A DNA stretch of 64,000 bases from G963663315 sp963663315. Its GTDB lineage: Bacteria > Pseudomonadota > Gammaproteobacteria > Arenicellales > Poriferihabitantaceae. Shown here in pieces: positions 1 through 7,286 of the stretch. Each line of letters opens with the position of its first letter. The first letter of the stretch is position 1. The position numbers were made by a program, and so were the translations under genes. The notes beneath the pieces were generated by a model. That model did not search any database, was not told where the DNA came from, and was given only the letters and a program-made list of their open reading frames with translations. The stretch covers positions 806,001-870,000 of the forward strand of contig OY760176.1 of the NCBI GenBank assembly GCA_963663315.1. The letters are read 5' to 3'.

Positions 1-210
1 CACCTGATCCGAATCAACCATTTGCGGCACTCTTTGCGGATGGACAAAAGCTCCCGCTTCAATTCGTTTAAGACCGCAAGCGGCAAGTTGCCGGGCGAAT
101 TGACAGCGGGTTTTACTGTCAAGTACGACCGGCTCGTTTTGCAGACCGTCTCTCGGCCCTACCTCCACAAGGCTCACTTCAGTCGGTAACTTGATCGCTG
201 GCAGACTCAT
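1..210 (-). CDS. liuE: Hydroxymethylglutaryl-CoA lyase, N-terminal part (runs off the left edge)
   Basis: Only the first 70 codons are in the window. The translation opens MSLPAIKLPTEVSLVEVGPR and continues DGLQNEP, then KRIEAGAFVHP. VGPRDGLQNE is the conserved N-terminal motif of HMG-CoA lyases, whose Arg and Asp bind substrate and metal. The enzyme cleaves HMG-CoA to acetyl-CoA and acetoacetate, the last step of leucine breakdown. The ATG overlaps the TGA of the carboxylase alpha-subunit gene as ATGA, so the two are probably translationally coupled as the last visible genes of the operon. The family is clear. The rest of the protein is unseen, so an intact gene is inferred. Confidence 0.9.
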   Translation of the reverse strand, partial: MSLPAIKLPTEVSLVEVGPRDGLQNEPVVLDSKTRCQFARQLAACGLKRIEAGAFVHPQRVPQMVDSDQV

Positions 211-2219
211 TGTTCGATCGCCATCAACACGGCGCCCTCTGCGACCTGATCGCCAATCGAATAATTAACACTGACCACAATACCAGTGCAGGGCGATTTT
301 ATCTGATGCTCCATTTTCATCGCTTCGACAATCATCAGTATGTCTCCCGCCACCACCGGCTGGTCTGGTTTCACTTTAATATCAACCACCATACCGGGCA
401 TTGGGGAGTGCAGCGCCATCTTTGTCTGTTGCCGGGAATTCTCTCGGGATTTAACTTCAACTATACGATCTAACTTATTGAAATAATAATGGTATCCCTG
501 ATAGCACAGTGAAATCACCGATCCGGTTCTGACTGCCATCACGATTTCTGACCGGTGTTCCGATTGTATTTGCAGACGCATCCCGTTCAATCTTGCGCGG
601 ATCGGTTCATCCTGTTCATCCGCATCAAAATGGAAGTTTGCTCCCCGGCGCCTGAGTGCGACCAGATACCGTTGTGCCTCGGACTCAAAAAGGTATTGTC
701 TGGAATACTCCTCCCTTTCGGGATGATCTGGTTCATTACCGGGGGTTACAATCCAGGGTGACCATTTATCGCTTTGTTCTAGTTGTTCAGCCTGTTGTTG
801 CCGGATGTCGGACAAATACAGAAAAATTGCGGCTGATTCAGCGACTCTGGTGATGCTGATCCGGTCGGTAGTCAATGCCGACAGATTCCTTTCCACAAAG
901 CCGGTATCGAGCGCGCCTTTTACAAAATCAGGTTCCCCGACCAGATTTCGAAGGAATGCAATATTGTTGTTTACGCCCAGAATTCGATAGCCATCCAGTG
1001 CGCAAGCGATACGGTCAAGCGCTTCTTTTCGAGTGTTGCCATGGGCAATCAGCTTGCAGATCATCGGGTCATAGTAAGGGGTGATAGTGTCCCCTGCGCT
1101 GATGCCGGTGTCTACCCGCAAATCGTCGGTTACATCGGGGTGGTTGATGTAATGCACTTTTCCGGGTGAGGGTAAAAACCCGGTCCTCGGGTTTTCGGCA
1201 TAAATTCTGGCTTCAAACGCGTGGCCGTTCAGCGGGATCTGATCTTGTCGGCAGGGCAGGGGATCACCAGCGGCAACCCTGATCTGCCATTCCACCAGAT
1301 CCTGGCCGGTTACCATTTCAGTCACAGGATGTTCTACCTGTAATCGTGTATTCATTTCCAGGAAGTAAAAAGTTTCGCCGGACGAATACAGAAATTCCAC
1401 GGTACCGGCGCCACGGTAATCGATTGAGCGGGCGCACTCTATCGCCGCACCTGTAATCCGTGCCCGCATACTGTCGCTGATACCCGGGGCAGGGGATTCT
1501 TCAATCACTTTCTGGTGTCGGCGCTGCATAGAACAATCGCGTTCATGTAAATGCACGATGTTGCCGTGGTGGTCGGCAAATACCTGCACTTCAATATGTC
1601 TGGATGTGGGCAGAAATCGTTCAAGCAAGACCGCATCGTCGCCAAAGGCAGCCAGACTTTCGCGTTTAACCGATTCAAGAGACGCCTGAAAGCTCTCTGC
1701 CTGATCGACCCGTCGCATGCCCTTGCCGCCGCCGCCTGCGACCGCCTTGATCAACAGGGGATAGCCGGTTTGATTGGCCGCTTCCTGCAGATAGTCACTG
1801 TCCTGATTATCGCCATCATAGCCGGGAAGGATCGGAACGCCTGCCTGTGATACGGTTTTGCGCGCTGCGTTCTTCGACCCCATGATTCTTATGGATTCGG
1901 CAGAAGGTCCAATGAAGGTGATTGCGTGCTGACCACACAACTGCGCAAATTCCGCGTTCTCCGATAAAAACCCATAGCCGGGATGAATTGCCTGAGCGCC
2001 TGTTGCCTTTGCCGCAGCCAGAATCCTGCCGGTATCCAGATAGCTCTCGGTGGGGGTGTTGCCGGCAATCGGAACCGCCTGATCACAGCAGCGGACATGC
2101 AATGCCCCCTGATCCGCGTCGGAATAGACTGCAACCGTTTTCACCCCTATCCTTTTTGCCGTTTTCGCTATGCGACAGGCGATTTCCCCACGATTGGCGA
2201 TGAGAATTTTCCGGAACAT
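207..2219 (-). CDS. liuD: Methylcrotonyl-CoA carboxylase, biotin-carrying alpha subunit
   Basis: About 670 residues, the usual length for MccA/LiuD. The N-terminal biotin carboxylase half begins MFRKILIANRGEIACRI, and an ATP-grasp glycine loop (AVAGGGGKGMRRV) follows near residue 160. The C-terminus is a biotinyl domain with VEAMKMEH, where the biotinylated lysine is about residue 635. With the beta subunit it carboxylates 3-methylcrotonyl-CoA in leucine catabolism. A GTG at 2228 overlaps the upstream stop as GTGA and would add three residues. The ATG at 2219 is preferred because it gives the canonical family N-terminus. A propionyl- or geranyl-CoA carboxylase alpha subunit is the main alternative, but the operon points to methylcrotonyl-CoA. 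Confidence 0.93.
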   Translation of the reverse strand: MFRKILIANRGEIACRIAKTAKRIGVKTVAVYSDADQGALHVRCCDQAVPIAGNTPTESYLDTGRILAAAKATGAQAIHPGYGFLSENAEFAQLCGQHAITFIGPSAESIRIMGSKNAARKTVSQAGVPILPGYDGDNQDSDYLQEAANQTGYPLLIKAVAGGGGKGMRRVDQAESFQASLESVKRESLAAFGDDAVLLERFLPTSRHIEVQVFADHHGNIVHLHERDCSMQRRHQKVIEESPAPGISDSMRARITGAAIECARSIDYRGAGTVEFLYSSGETFYFLEMNTRLQVEHPVTEMVTGQDLVEWQIRVAAGDPLPCRQDQIPLNGHAFEARIYAENPRTGFLPSPGKVHYINHPDVTDDLRVDTGISAGDTITPYYDPMICKLIAHGNTRKEALDRIACALDGYRILGVNNNIAFLRNLVGEPDFVKGALDTGFVERNLSALTTDRISITRVAESAAIFLYLSDIRQQQAEQLEQSDKWSPWIVTPGNEPDHPEREEYSRQYLFESEAQRYLVALRRRGANFHFDADEQDEPIRARLNGMRLQIQSEHRSEIVMAVRTGSVISLCYQGYHYYFNKLDRIVEVKSRENSRQQTKMALHSPMPGMVVDIKVKPDQPVVAGDILMIVEAMKMEHQIKSPCTGIVVSVNYSIGDQVAEGAVLMAIEQ

Positions 2220-2224
2220 GGATG

Positions 2225-3847
2225 TCACATCCGAAAAACCCCGAACCGGGTTTCTTCTATCGGTGCATTGAGTGATGTCGAGATGCCAAGCGCCAGTGTC
2301 CGGCGGGTATCCCTCGGGTCGATAATGCCATCATCCCAGAGTCGGGCGCTGGCGTAACAGGGGTGCCCCTGGGTTTCATATTGCTGCAGTATCGAATCCT
2401 TGAATTTCTCCAGATCGGGGTCATTCCGATCATCTTCCCGGCTCTCTTCTCCCTGCGCGGACCTTGCATCAAGTTTGACCTGTGCAAGTACATTAGCCGC
2501 CTGTTCTCCGCCCATCACCGAAATTCTGGCATTGGGCCAGGCCCACAGGAACCTTGCCCCGAATGCCCGGCCACACATCGCATAATTACCGGCGCCAAAA
2601 CTGCCACCGACAATAACGGTGAATTTCGGCACCCCTGCATTGGCGACCGCAGTCACCATTTTCGCCCCATCCTTGGCGATGCCGCCAGCTTCATATTTTT
2701 GACCCACCATGAACCCGGTTATGTTCTGCAAAAAAATCAGCGGGATTTTTCGTTGTGTGCATAGTTCAATAAAATGCGCGCCTTTCAACGCGGATTCGGA
2801 AAACAGGATACCATTGTTGGCAACAATGCCGACCGGATATCCATGTAAATGCGCGAAACCGCAAACCAGACTGGCGCCATAGTTTTGCTTGAACTCATCA
2901 AGGTCACTGCCATCCACCAATCGTGCAATGATTTCACGGATATCGAACTGTTGATGTTTGCCCACAGGGATGATCCCCAACAGATCCTCGCTCGGATAGA
3001 CCGGCTCCTGAGGGGGTTTCAACTTCAGGTCAAAACGTTTTGTGCGGTTCAGATGGCCGACGATATTTCGCGCCAGACGCAGAGCATCGAAGTCATCGAT
3101 CGCAATATGATCAACCACCCCGGAAATCCTGCCATGCACTTCTGCGCCTCCGAGCGCCTGGGCGCTGACTTCTTCACCGGTTGCCGCTTTCACCAGAGGT
3201 GGCCCGCCCAGAAATATTGTACCCTGACCCTGAACGATGATACTTTCATCACACATCGCAGGCACATAGGCGCCCCCGGCAGTACAACTTCCCATGGTTA
3301 CTGCAATCTGGGGAATACCGGCTGCGGACAGATTGGCCTGATTATAAAATATTCGCCCGAAATGTTCCTTGTCCGGAAATACTTCGTCCTGTAGCGGTAA
3401 AAACGCCCCGCCTGAATCAACCAGGTAGATACAGGGCAGGTTGTTCTGCAGGGCGATTTCCTGGGCGCGGAGGTGTTTTTTGACAGTAATCGGATAATAG
3501 GTTCCTCCTTTTACCGTGGCATCGTTGGCGATGATCGCACATTCAATACCATTCACCCGGCCAATACCGGTAATGATTCCCCCTGCACTGATTTCGCCCC
3601 CATACATTTCCCAGCCAGCGAACAGGGACAGTTCGAGAAACGGCGTGCCGGTATCAATCAGATTGCGGATGCGTTCACGCACCAGCAGTTTGCCCCGCTC
3701 CGTATGCTTTTTACGGGCGCTTTCGCTCCCGCCCAGGGTTATTTTTTCTGCCTTGCACCCATAATCCGATATCTGTGTGCACATGGCCCTGGCATTGGCA
3801 GCAAATCCGGCCGAACGGGTATTGATGCTGGATTCAATTTTTGGCAT
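2225..3847 (-). CDS. liuB: Methylcrotonyl-CoA carboxylase, carboxyltransferase beta subunit
   Basis: 540 residues, matching MccB/LiuB (about 535). It has the crotonase-fold carboxyltransferase halves: YLVDSGGAFLPLQDEVFPD, then GSCTAGGAYVPAMCDE with its oxyanion glycines, and in the C-terminal half FLQNITGFMVG and GGSFGAGNYAMCGRA. These are the acyl-CoA and carboxybiotin sites. It transfers CO2 from biotin on the alpha subunit to 3-methylcrotonyl-CoA. The C-terminus overlaps or abuts the alpha-subunit start, as expected for a 1:1 complex. It starts 22 bases after the thiolase stop. The LQDEVFPD and NITGFMVG motifs favour methylcrotonyl-CoA over propionyl-CoA carboxylase. Confidence 0.94.
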   Translation of the reverse strand: MPKIESSINTRSAGFAANARAMCTQISDYGCKAEKITLGGSESARKKHTERGKLLVRERIRNLIDTGTPFLELSLFAGWEMYGGEISAGGIITGIGRVNGIECAIIANDATVKGGTYYPITVKKHLRAQEIALQNNLPCIYLVDSGGAFLPLQDEVFPDKEHFGRIFYNQANLSAAGIPQIAVTMGSCTAGGAYVPAMCDESIIVQGQGTIFLGGPPLVKAATGEEVSAQALGGAEVHGRISGVVDHIAIDDFDALRLARNIVGHLNRTKRFDLKLKPPQEPVYPSEDLLGIIPVGKHQQFDIREIIARLVDGSDLDEFKQNYGASLVCGFAHLHGYPVGIVANNGILFSESALKGAHFIELCTQRKIPLIFLQNITGFMVGQKYEAGGIAKDGAKMVTAVANAGVPKFTVIVGGSFGAGNYAMCGRAFGARFLWAWPNARISVMGGEQAANVLAQVKLDARSAQGEESREDDRNDPDLEKFKDSILQQYETQGHPCYASARLWDDGIIDPRDTRRTLALGISTSLNAPIEETRFGVFRM

Positions 3848-3869
3848 CGAATACAGGCATCCAGGCTGA

Positions 3870-5081
3870 TCAGATGAGTTCCACGACCATGGCAGTGGCT
3901 TCTCCTCCGCCTATGCACAACGACGCCACTCCGGTTTTCAGATTGTGTTGTTGCAGTGCGGACAGCAGGGTCACCAGAATGCGGGCGCCGGATGCGCCAA
4001 CAGGATGGCCCAATGCACAGGCGCCGCCATGGATGTTGATTTTCTGATGGCTGATTGCGTGATCCTGCATGGCGGCCATGGTGACCACGGCAAATGCTTC
4101 GTTGACTTCAAACAGATCAACATCATCGACAGTCAGGTGGAGGGCTTCCAGCACCGACCTGATTGCACCGACCGGGGCTGTGGTGAACCATGCAGGCATC
4201 TGGGCATGGGTGGCGTGGCCTGAAATTCTGGCAATCGGGGACAGGCCCCGACGTTGCGCGGTCGATTGGCGCATCAGTGTCAGTGCAGCGGCGCCATCGG
4301 AGATAGAACTGGAATTGGCCGCAGTGACCGTGCCGTGTAGTTTGAAAACGGGTTTCAAATGCGGAATTTTCCCGATCTCGGCCTTGAACGGCTGTTCGTC
4401 CTTTTCGACGGTGAGTTCGCCCTTTTGATGCTTCACTGTCACTGCGGTGACTTCAGCATCAAATGCGCCGCTGTTACTGGCCTGCCGGGCCCTGCGCAAG
4501 GATTCAATCGCAAACTGATCCTGTTGTTGCCGGGTGAAATGATATTTGTCGGCACACGATTCGGCGAATGAACCCATCAGGACGCCTTTGTCATAGGCAT
4601 CTTCCAGACCGTCGAGAAACATGTGATCCAGCATCTCGCCGTGCCCTAACCGTTGACCATCACGCGCCCTGGGTAGCAGGTAGGGCGCTCTGGACATGTT
4701 TTCCATGCCGCCGGCGACCATGATGTCATTGCTGCCGGCGATCAACAGGTCATGCGCAAGCATTACGGCTTTCATCCCTGAGCCGCACATTTTGTTGATG
4801 GTAGTACAGCCGGTGGAAAAGGGCAGCCCTGCGCCCAATGCCGCCTGCCTGGCAGGAGCCTGACCTTGACCCGCAGATAAAATGTTGCCCATGATTACTT
4901 CTTCGATATCGTCAACCTCCAGGCCGGAGCGTTGTACGGCAGCACGAATTGCACAGGCGCCAAGTTCCGCTGCGCTCACTTCGCTGAAACATCCCCGAAA
5001 GCTGCCGATCGGTGTCCGGGCGTATCCGGTAATGACGACCGGATCATCAGAGCCATTCTGCGATGGGTTTTGTCTGCCCAT
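3870..5081 (-). CDS. Thiolase (acetyl-CoA C-acetyltransferase type)
   Basis: 403 residues from an ATG at 5081, which lies one base after the isovaleryl-CoA dehydrogenase stop. A longer in-frame start at 5114 would overlap that gene by about 30 bases and is not needed. Thiolase hallmarks are present: the acyl-enzyme cysteine in NKMCGSGMKAV, the histidine in GGACALGHPVGASG, and the second cysteine in CIGGGEATA. Its place between isovaleryl-CoA dehydrogenase and carboxylase suggests it removes acetoacetyl-CoA derived from leucine, or serves a related branched-chain step. Substrate cannot be fixed from sequence. A second, more typical acetoacetyl-CoA thiolase lies on the other side of the divergent promoter. 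Confidence 0.9.
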   Translation of the reverse strand: MGRQNPSQNGSDDPVVITGYARTPIGSFRGCFSEVSAAELGACAIRAAVQRSGLEVDDIEEVIMGNILSAGQGQAPARQAALGAGLPFSTGCTTINKMCGSGMKAVMLAHDLLIAGSNDIMVAGGMENMSRAPYLLPRARDGQRLGHGEMLDHMFLDGLEDAYDKGVLMGSFAESCADKYHFTRQQQDQFAIESLRRARQASNSGAFDAEVTAVTVKHQKGELTVEKDEQPFKAEIGKIPHLKPVFKLHGTVTAANSSSISDGAAALTLMRQSTAQRRGLSPIARISGHATHAQMPAWFTTAPVGAIRSVLEALHLTVDDVDLFEVNEAFAVVTMAAMQDHAISHQKINIHGGACALGHPVGASGARILVTLLSALQQHNLKTGVASLCIGGGEATAMVVELI

Positions 5082-5082
5082 G

Positions 5083-6243
5083 CTAGTAACCCTCATCGAA
5101 CAGTTCGCGACCAATCAGCATTCTGCGTATTTCCGAAGTGCCTGCTCCAATCTCATACAGCTTTGCATCTCGCAACAGCCGGCCAGCAGGGTAGTCATTG
5201 ATATATCCATTGGCGCCCAGCGCCTGGATTGCTTCGAGTGCCATCCAGGTCGCTTTTTCTGCGGCGTACAGTATCGATCCGGCGGCATCTTTTCGTGTCG
5301 TTTCGCCGTGGTCACAGGCCCGGCCTACCGCATAGGCATAAGCCCGACACGCATTCATTGTGCTGTACATGTCAGCCAGTTTTCCCTGCATCAGTTGAAA
5401 CTCACCAATCGCCCGGCCAAACTGTTTACGTTCGTGGACATAAGGCACGACTATGTCCATGCAGGCGCGCATGATTCCCAATGGCCCCCCGGAAAGTACC
5501 GCACGTTCGAAATCGAGACCACTCATCAGTACTTCGACACCACGATTGACCTGCCCCAGCAAATTGTCTGCCGGTACTTCGACATTATTGAAAACCAGCT
5601 CGCCGGTGTTGGAGCCACGCATTCCCAGTTTATCCAGTTTTTGTGCAACCTGTATACCAAATTCCTTCTCCACGATGAAAGCGGAAATGCCTCTTGAAGC
5701 GGCTTCGGGTTCGGTTTTTGCGTATACCACAACAACATCGGCATCAGGTCCGTTGGTGATCCACATCTTGTGGCCATTCAATACATAGTGTCCTCCTTTG
5801 AGTTCTGCCTTCAGCCTCATACTGACCACATCCGACCCTGAGCCGGACTCCGACATGGCGAGGGCGCCAATCAACTCTCCAGAGATCAACCCGGGCAGAT
5901 ATTTCCGTTTCTGCCGCTCTGAGCCATTCCGGCGGACCTGGTTGACGCATAAATTGGAATGTGCGCCGTAACTCAGACCAACCGAGGCAGAGGCCCTGCT
6001 GATTTCTTCCATGGCGACGATGTGGGCGAGATAGCCCATATCTACACCGCCATACTCTTGCGGAGTGGTGATACCCAGTAAACCCAGGTCGCCGAATTTT
6101 CGCCATAAATCGTCGGGAAATTCATTGGACTGATCGATTTGCTGAGCGCGAGGCGCGACTTCATCCTGGCAGAACGACCGGACTGTCTCACCAAGCAGGT
6201 CAATTTCTTCTCCATGGTGGAAGTTGAGCGAGTGATAATGCAT
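5083..6243 (-). CDS. liuA: Isovaleryl-CoA dehydrogenase
   Basis: 386 residues, standard for acyl-CoA dehydrogenases. It shows the FAD/substrate motif AMSESGSGSDVVSM, the flavin-contact segment MWITNGPDADV, and the C-terminal signature YEIGAGTSEIRRMLIGREL. The glutamate in GLDFERAVLSGGPLG sits where isovaleryl-CoA dehydrogenases carry their catalytic base, instead of the later position used by short-chain enzymes. It oxidises isovaleryl-CoA to 3-methylcrotonyl-CoA and passes electrons to ETF. It is the first gene of the minus-strand leucine operon and faces the palindromic promoter region at 6275-6310. Confidence 0.94.
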   Translation of the reverse strand: MHYHSLNFHHGEEIDLLGETVRSFCQDEVAPRAQQIDQSNEFPDDLWRKFGDLGLLGITTPQEYGGVDMGYLAHIVAMEEISRASASVGLSYGAHSNLCVNQVRRNGSERQKRKYLPGLISGELIGALAMSESGSGSDVVSMRLKAELKGGHYVLNGHKMWITNGPDADVVVVYAKTEPEAASRGISAFIVEKEFGIQVAQKLDKLGMRGSNTGELVFNNVEVPADNLLGQVNRGVEVLMSGLDFERAVLSGGPLGIMRACMDIVVPYVHERKQFGRAIGEFQLMQGKLADMYSTMNACRAYAYAVGRACDHGETTRKDAAGSILYAAEKATWMALEAIQALGANGYINDYPAGRLLRDAKLYEIGAGTSEIRRMLIGRELFDEGY

Positions 6244-6274
6244 GGGGACCGGATTCCAATAGCAACAGGGTACT

Positions 6275-6310
6275 AAATTACCTTACGTTTACGTAAACGT
6301 CAACTATAAT
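6275..6310. promoter_or_regulatory. Divergent promoters sharing a 16-bp palindromic operator
   Basis: The perfect palindrome ACGTTTACGTAAACGT lies at 6285-6300. On the minus strand a TTGACG -35 (6303-6298) and a TAATTT -10 (6280-6275), 17 bp apart, face the leucine operon, so the palindrome covers part of the -35 and the spacer. On the plus strand a perfect TATAAT at 6305-6310 faces the thioesterase gene. The palindrome resembles the operator described for LiuR, the MerR-family regulator of leucine catabolism in gammaproteobacteria. That match is from memory and no liuR gene is in the window. Confidence 0.65.
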
Positions 6311-6344
6311 ACGGGCCATGATTATTAACCGAGGAGTCAAGCCG

Positions 6345-6752
6345 ATGAATATAGATCAGGCACGGGCGTTTCTTGCCCGGGAGTTTCCGCAAAACACCTG
6401 CGAGGTGACAAAAATCGGACCCGGTACGGCGACCGTTCGCCAGTCCATAGATCACAGACATTTGCGTCCCGGCGGAACCGTATCCGGTCCCACCATGATG
6501 ACCCTCGCCGATTGTGCGGCTTACATCGCTATTCTGGGCCAATACGGGGAGATTGCATTGGCAGTCACCACCAGTCTGAACATAAATTTTTTAAGAAAAC
6601 CCGTTGCCGATCAGGATATTCTTGCAGAATGTCATTTATTGAAAGCAGGCAGGCGTCTGGTAGTGTGTGAGGTCTCCATATATTCAGAGGGGCTTGATCA
6701 ACCTGTCGCCCATGTAACTGCAACTTATTCCATTCCGGTCGGCAGCCCTTAA
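6345..6752 (+). CDS. PaaI-like hotdog-fold thioesterase
   Basis: 135 residues from the ATG at 6345, which has a strong GAGGAG ribosome site at 6331-6336. An ATG at 6318 would sit at the predicted transcription start and is less likely. The protein has the single hotdog-domain pattern of the PaaI/YdiI group: HLRPGGTVSGPTMMTLADCA around the helix that carries the catalytic acid (here Asp in LADCA), then LNINFLRKP. Such enzymes hydrolyse acyl-CoA thioesters. Divergent pairing with isovaleryl-CoA dehydrogenase over a shared operator suggests it trims branched or short acyl-CoA and frees CoA. The substrate is inferred only. Confidence 0.8.
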   Translation: MNIDQARAFLAREFPQNTCEVTKIGPGTATVRQSIDHRHLRPGGTVSGPTMMTLADCAAYIAILGQYGEIALAVTTSLNINFLRKPVADQDILAECHLLKAGRRLVVCEVSIYSEGLDQPVAHVTATYSIPVGSP

Positions 6753-6824
6753 GCCGTCAGTCGCGAAACCGGAGGCAATATATGGATAAAATCCACTTTG
6801 TTATGAGATAATTGACCTTCCAGC

Positions 6825-6915
6825 GGAGAGGTGTCTGAGTGGTTGAAAGAGCACGCCTGGAAAGTGTGTATACGTTAATAGCGTATCGAGGGTTCGAATC
6901 CCTCTCTCTCCGCCA
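6825..6915 (+). tRNA. tRNA-Ser (anticodon GGA)
   Basis: A class II tRNA of 91 nt. The acceptor starts GGAGAGG and closes with TCTCTCC plus discriminator G and an encoded CCA. The D arm, the anticodon loop CTGGAAA with GGA at 6859-6861, a long variable arm (GTATACGTTAATAGCGTAT) and the T arm GAGGGTTCGAATCCCTC are all visible. The sequence is close to the E. coli serine GGA tRNA. A possible GATAAT -10 lies at 6807-6812. The ferredoxin gene starts 41 bases after the CCA, so they may share a transcript. Confidence 0.97.
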
Positions 6916-6956
6916 TGAAATCAACATAAAATCCAGGCAGCAATCCAACAGCAGCA

Positions 6957-7277
6957 ATGCCCACTATTAATTTTGTATTGGCGGATGGCAGTGAACTTGC
7001 CGTCGAAGGTATGGTCGGAACCTCCGTGATGCTGCTTGCCAGACGCAGTGAGCTTTCCGGCATTCTGGCTGAATGCGGTGGTTCATGTTGCTGTGCAACC
7101 TGCCACGTTCACATTGACGGGAGCTGGGTTGACAAACTTGATGAGATGGAAGACGACGAGCGCGATATGCTTGATTTTGCGGAAAATGTCGATTCATTGA
7201 GCCGTCTCAGTTGTCAGATAAAGGTCACGGAAGAGATAGATGGCCTGATTGTCCATGTTCCTGAGTTCCAGTATTGA
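6957..7277 (+). CDS. [2Fe-2S] ferredoxin, adrenodoxin/putidaredoxin type
   Basis: 106 residues. The cluster-binding pattern is ECGGSCCCATCHV (C-x5-C-x2-C, with an extra cysteine in the loop). The fourth ligand comes near residue 85 in SRLSCQIKV. The acidic stretch LDEMEDDERDML is typical of the partner-docking helix of vertebrate-type ferredoxins. It carries single electrons to a monooxygenase such as a P450, or to a cluster-assembly protein. No ferredoxin reductase or P450 gene is adjacent and it is not an Isc-operon neighbour here, so its partner is unknown. It lies nine bases before the acetoacetyl-CoA synthetase start and may be co-transcribed with it. Confidence 0.9.
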   Translation: MPTINFVLADGSELAVEGMVGTSVMLLARRSELSGILAECGGSCCCATCHVHIDGSWVDKLDEMEDDERDMLDFAENVDSLSRLSCQIKVTEEIDGLIVHVPEFQY

Positions 7278-7286
7278 GAGACCTGC

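Noticed and set aside
6757..7063. Opposite-strand frames over tRNA-Ser and the ferredoxin start
   Set aside because: They read through the tRNA in antisense and give the well-known spurious peptide pattern (AEREGFEPS) seen opposite tRNA-Ser genes.
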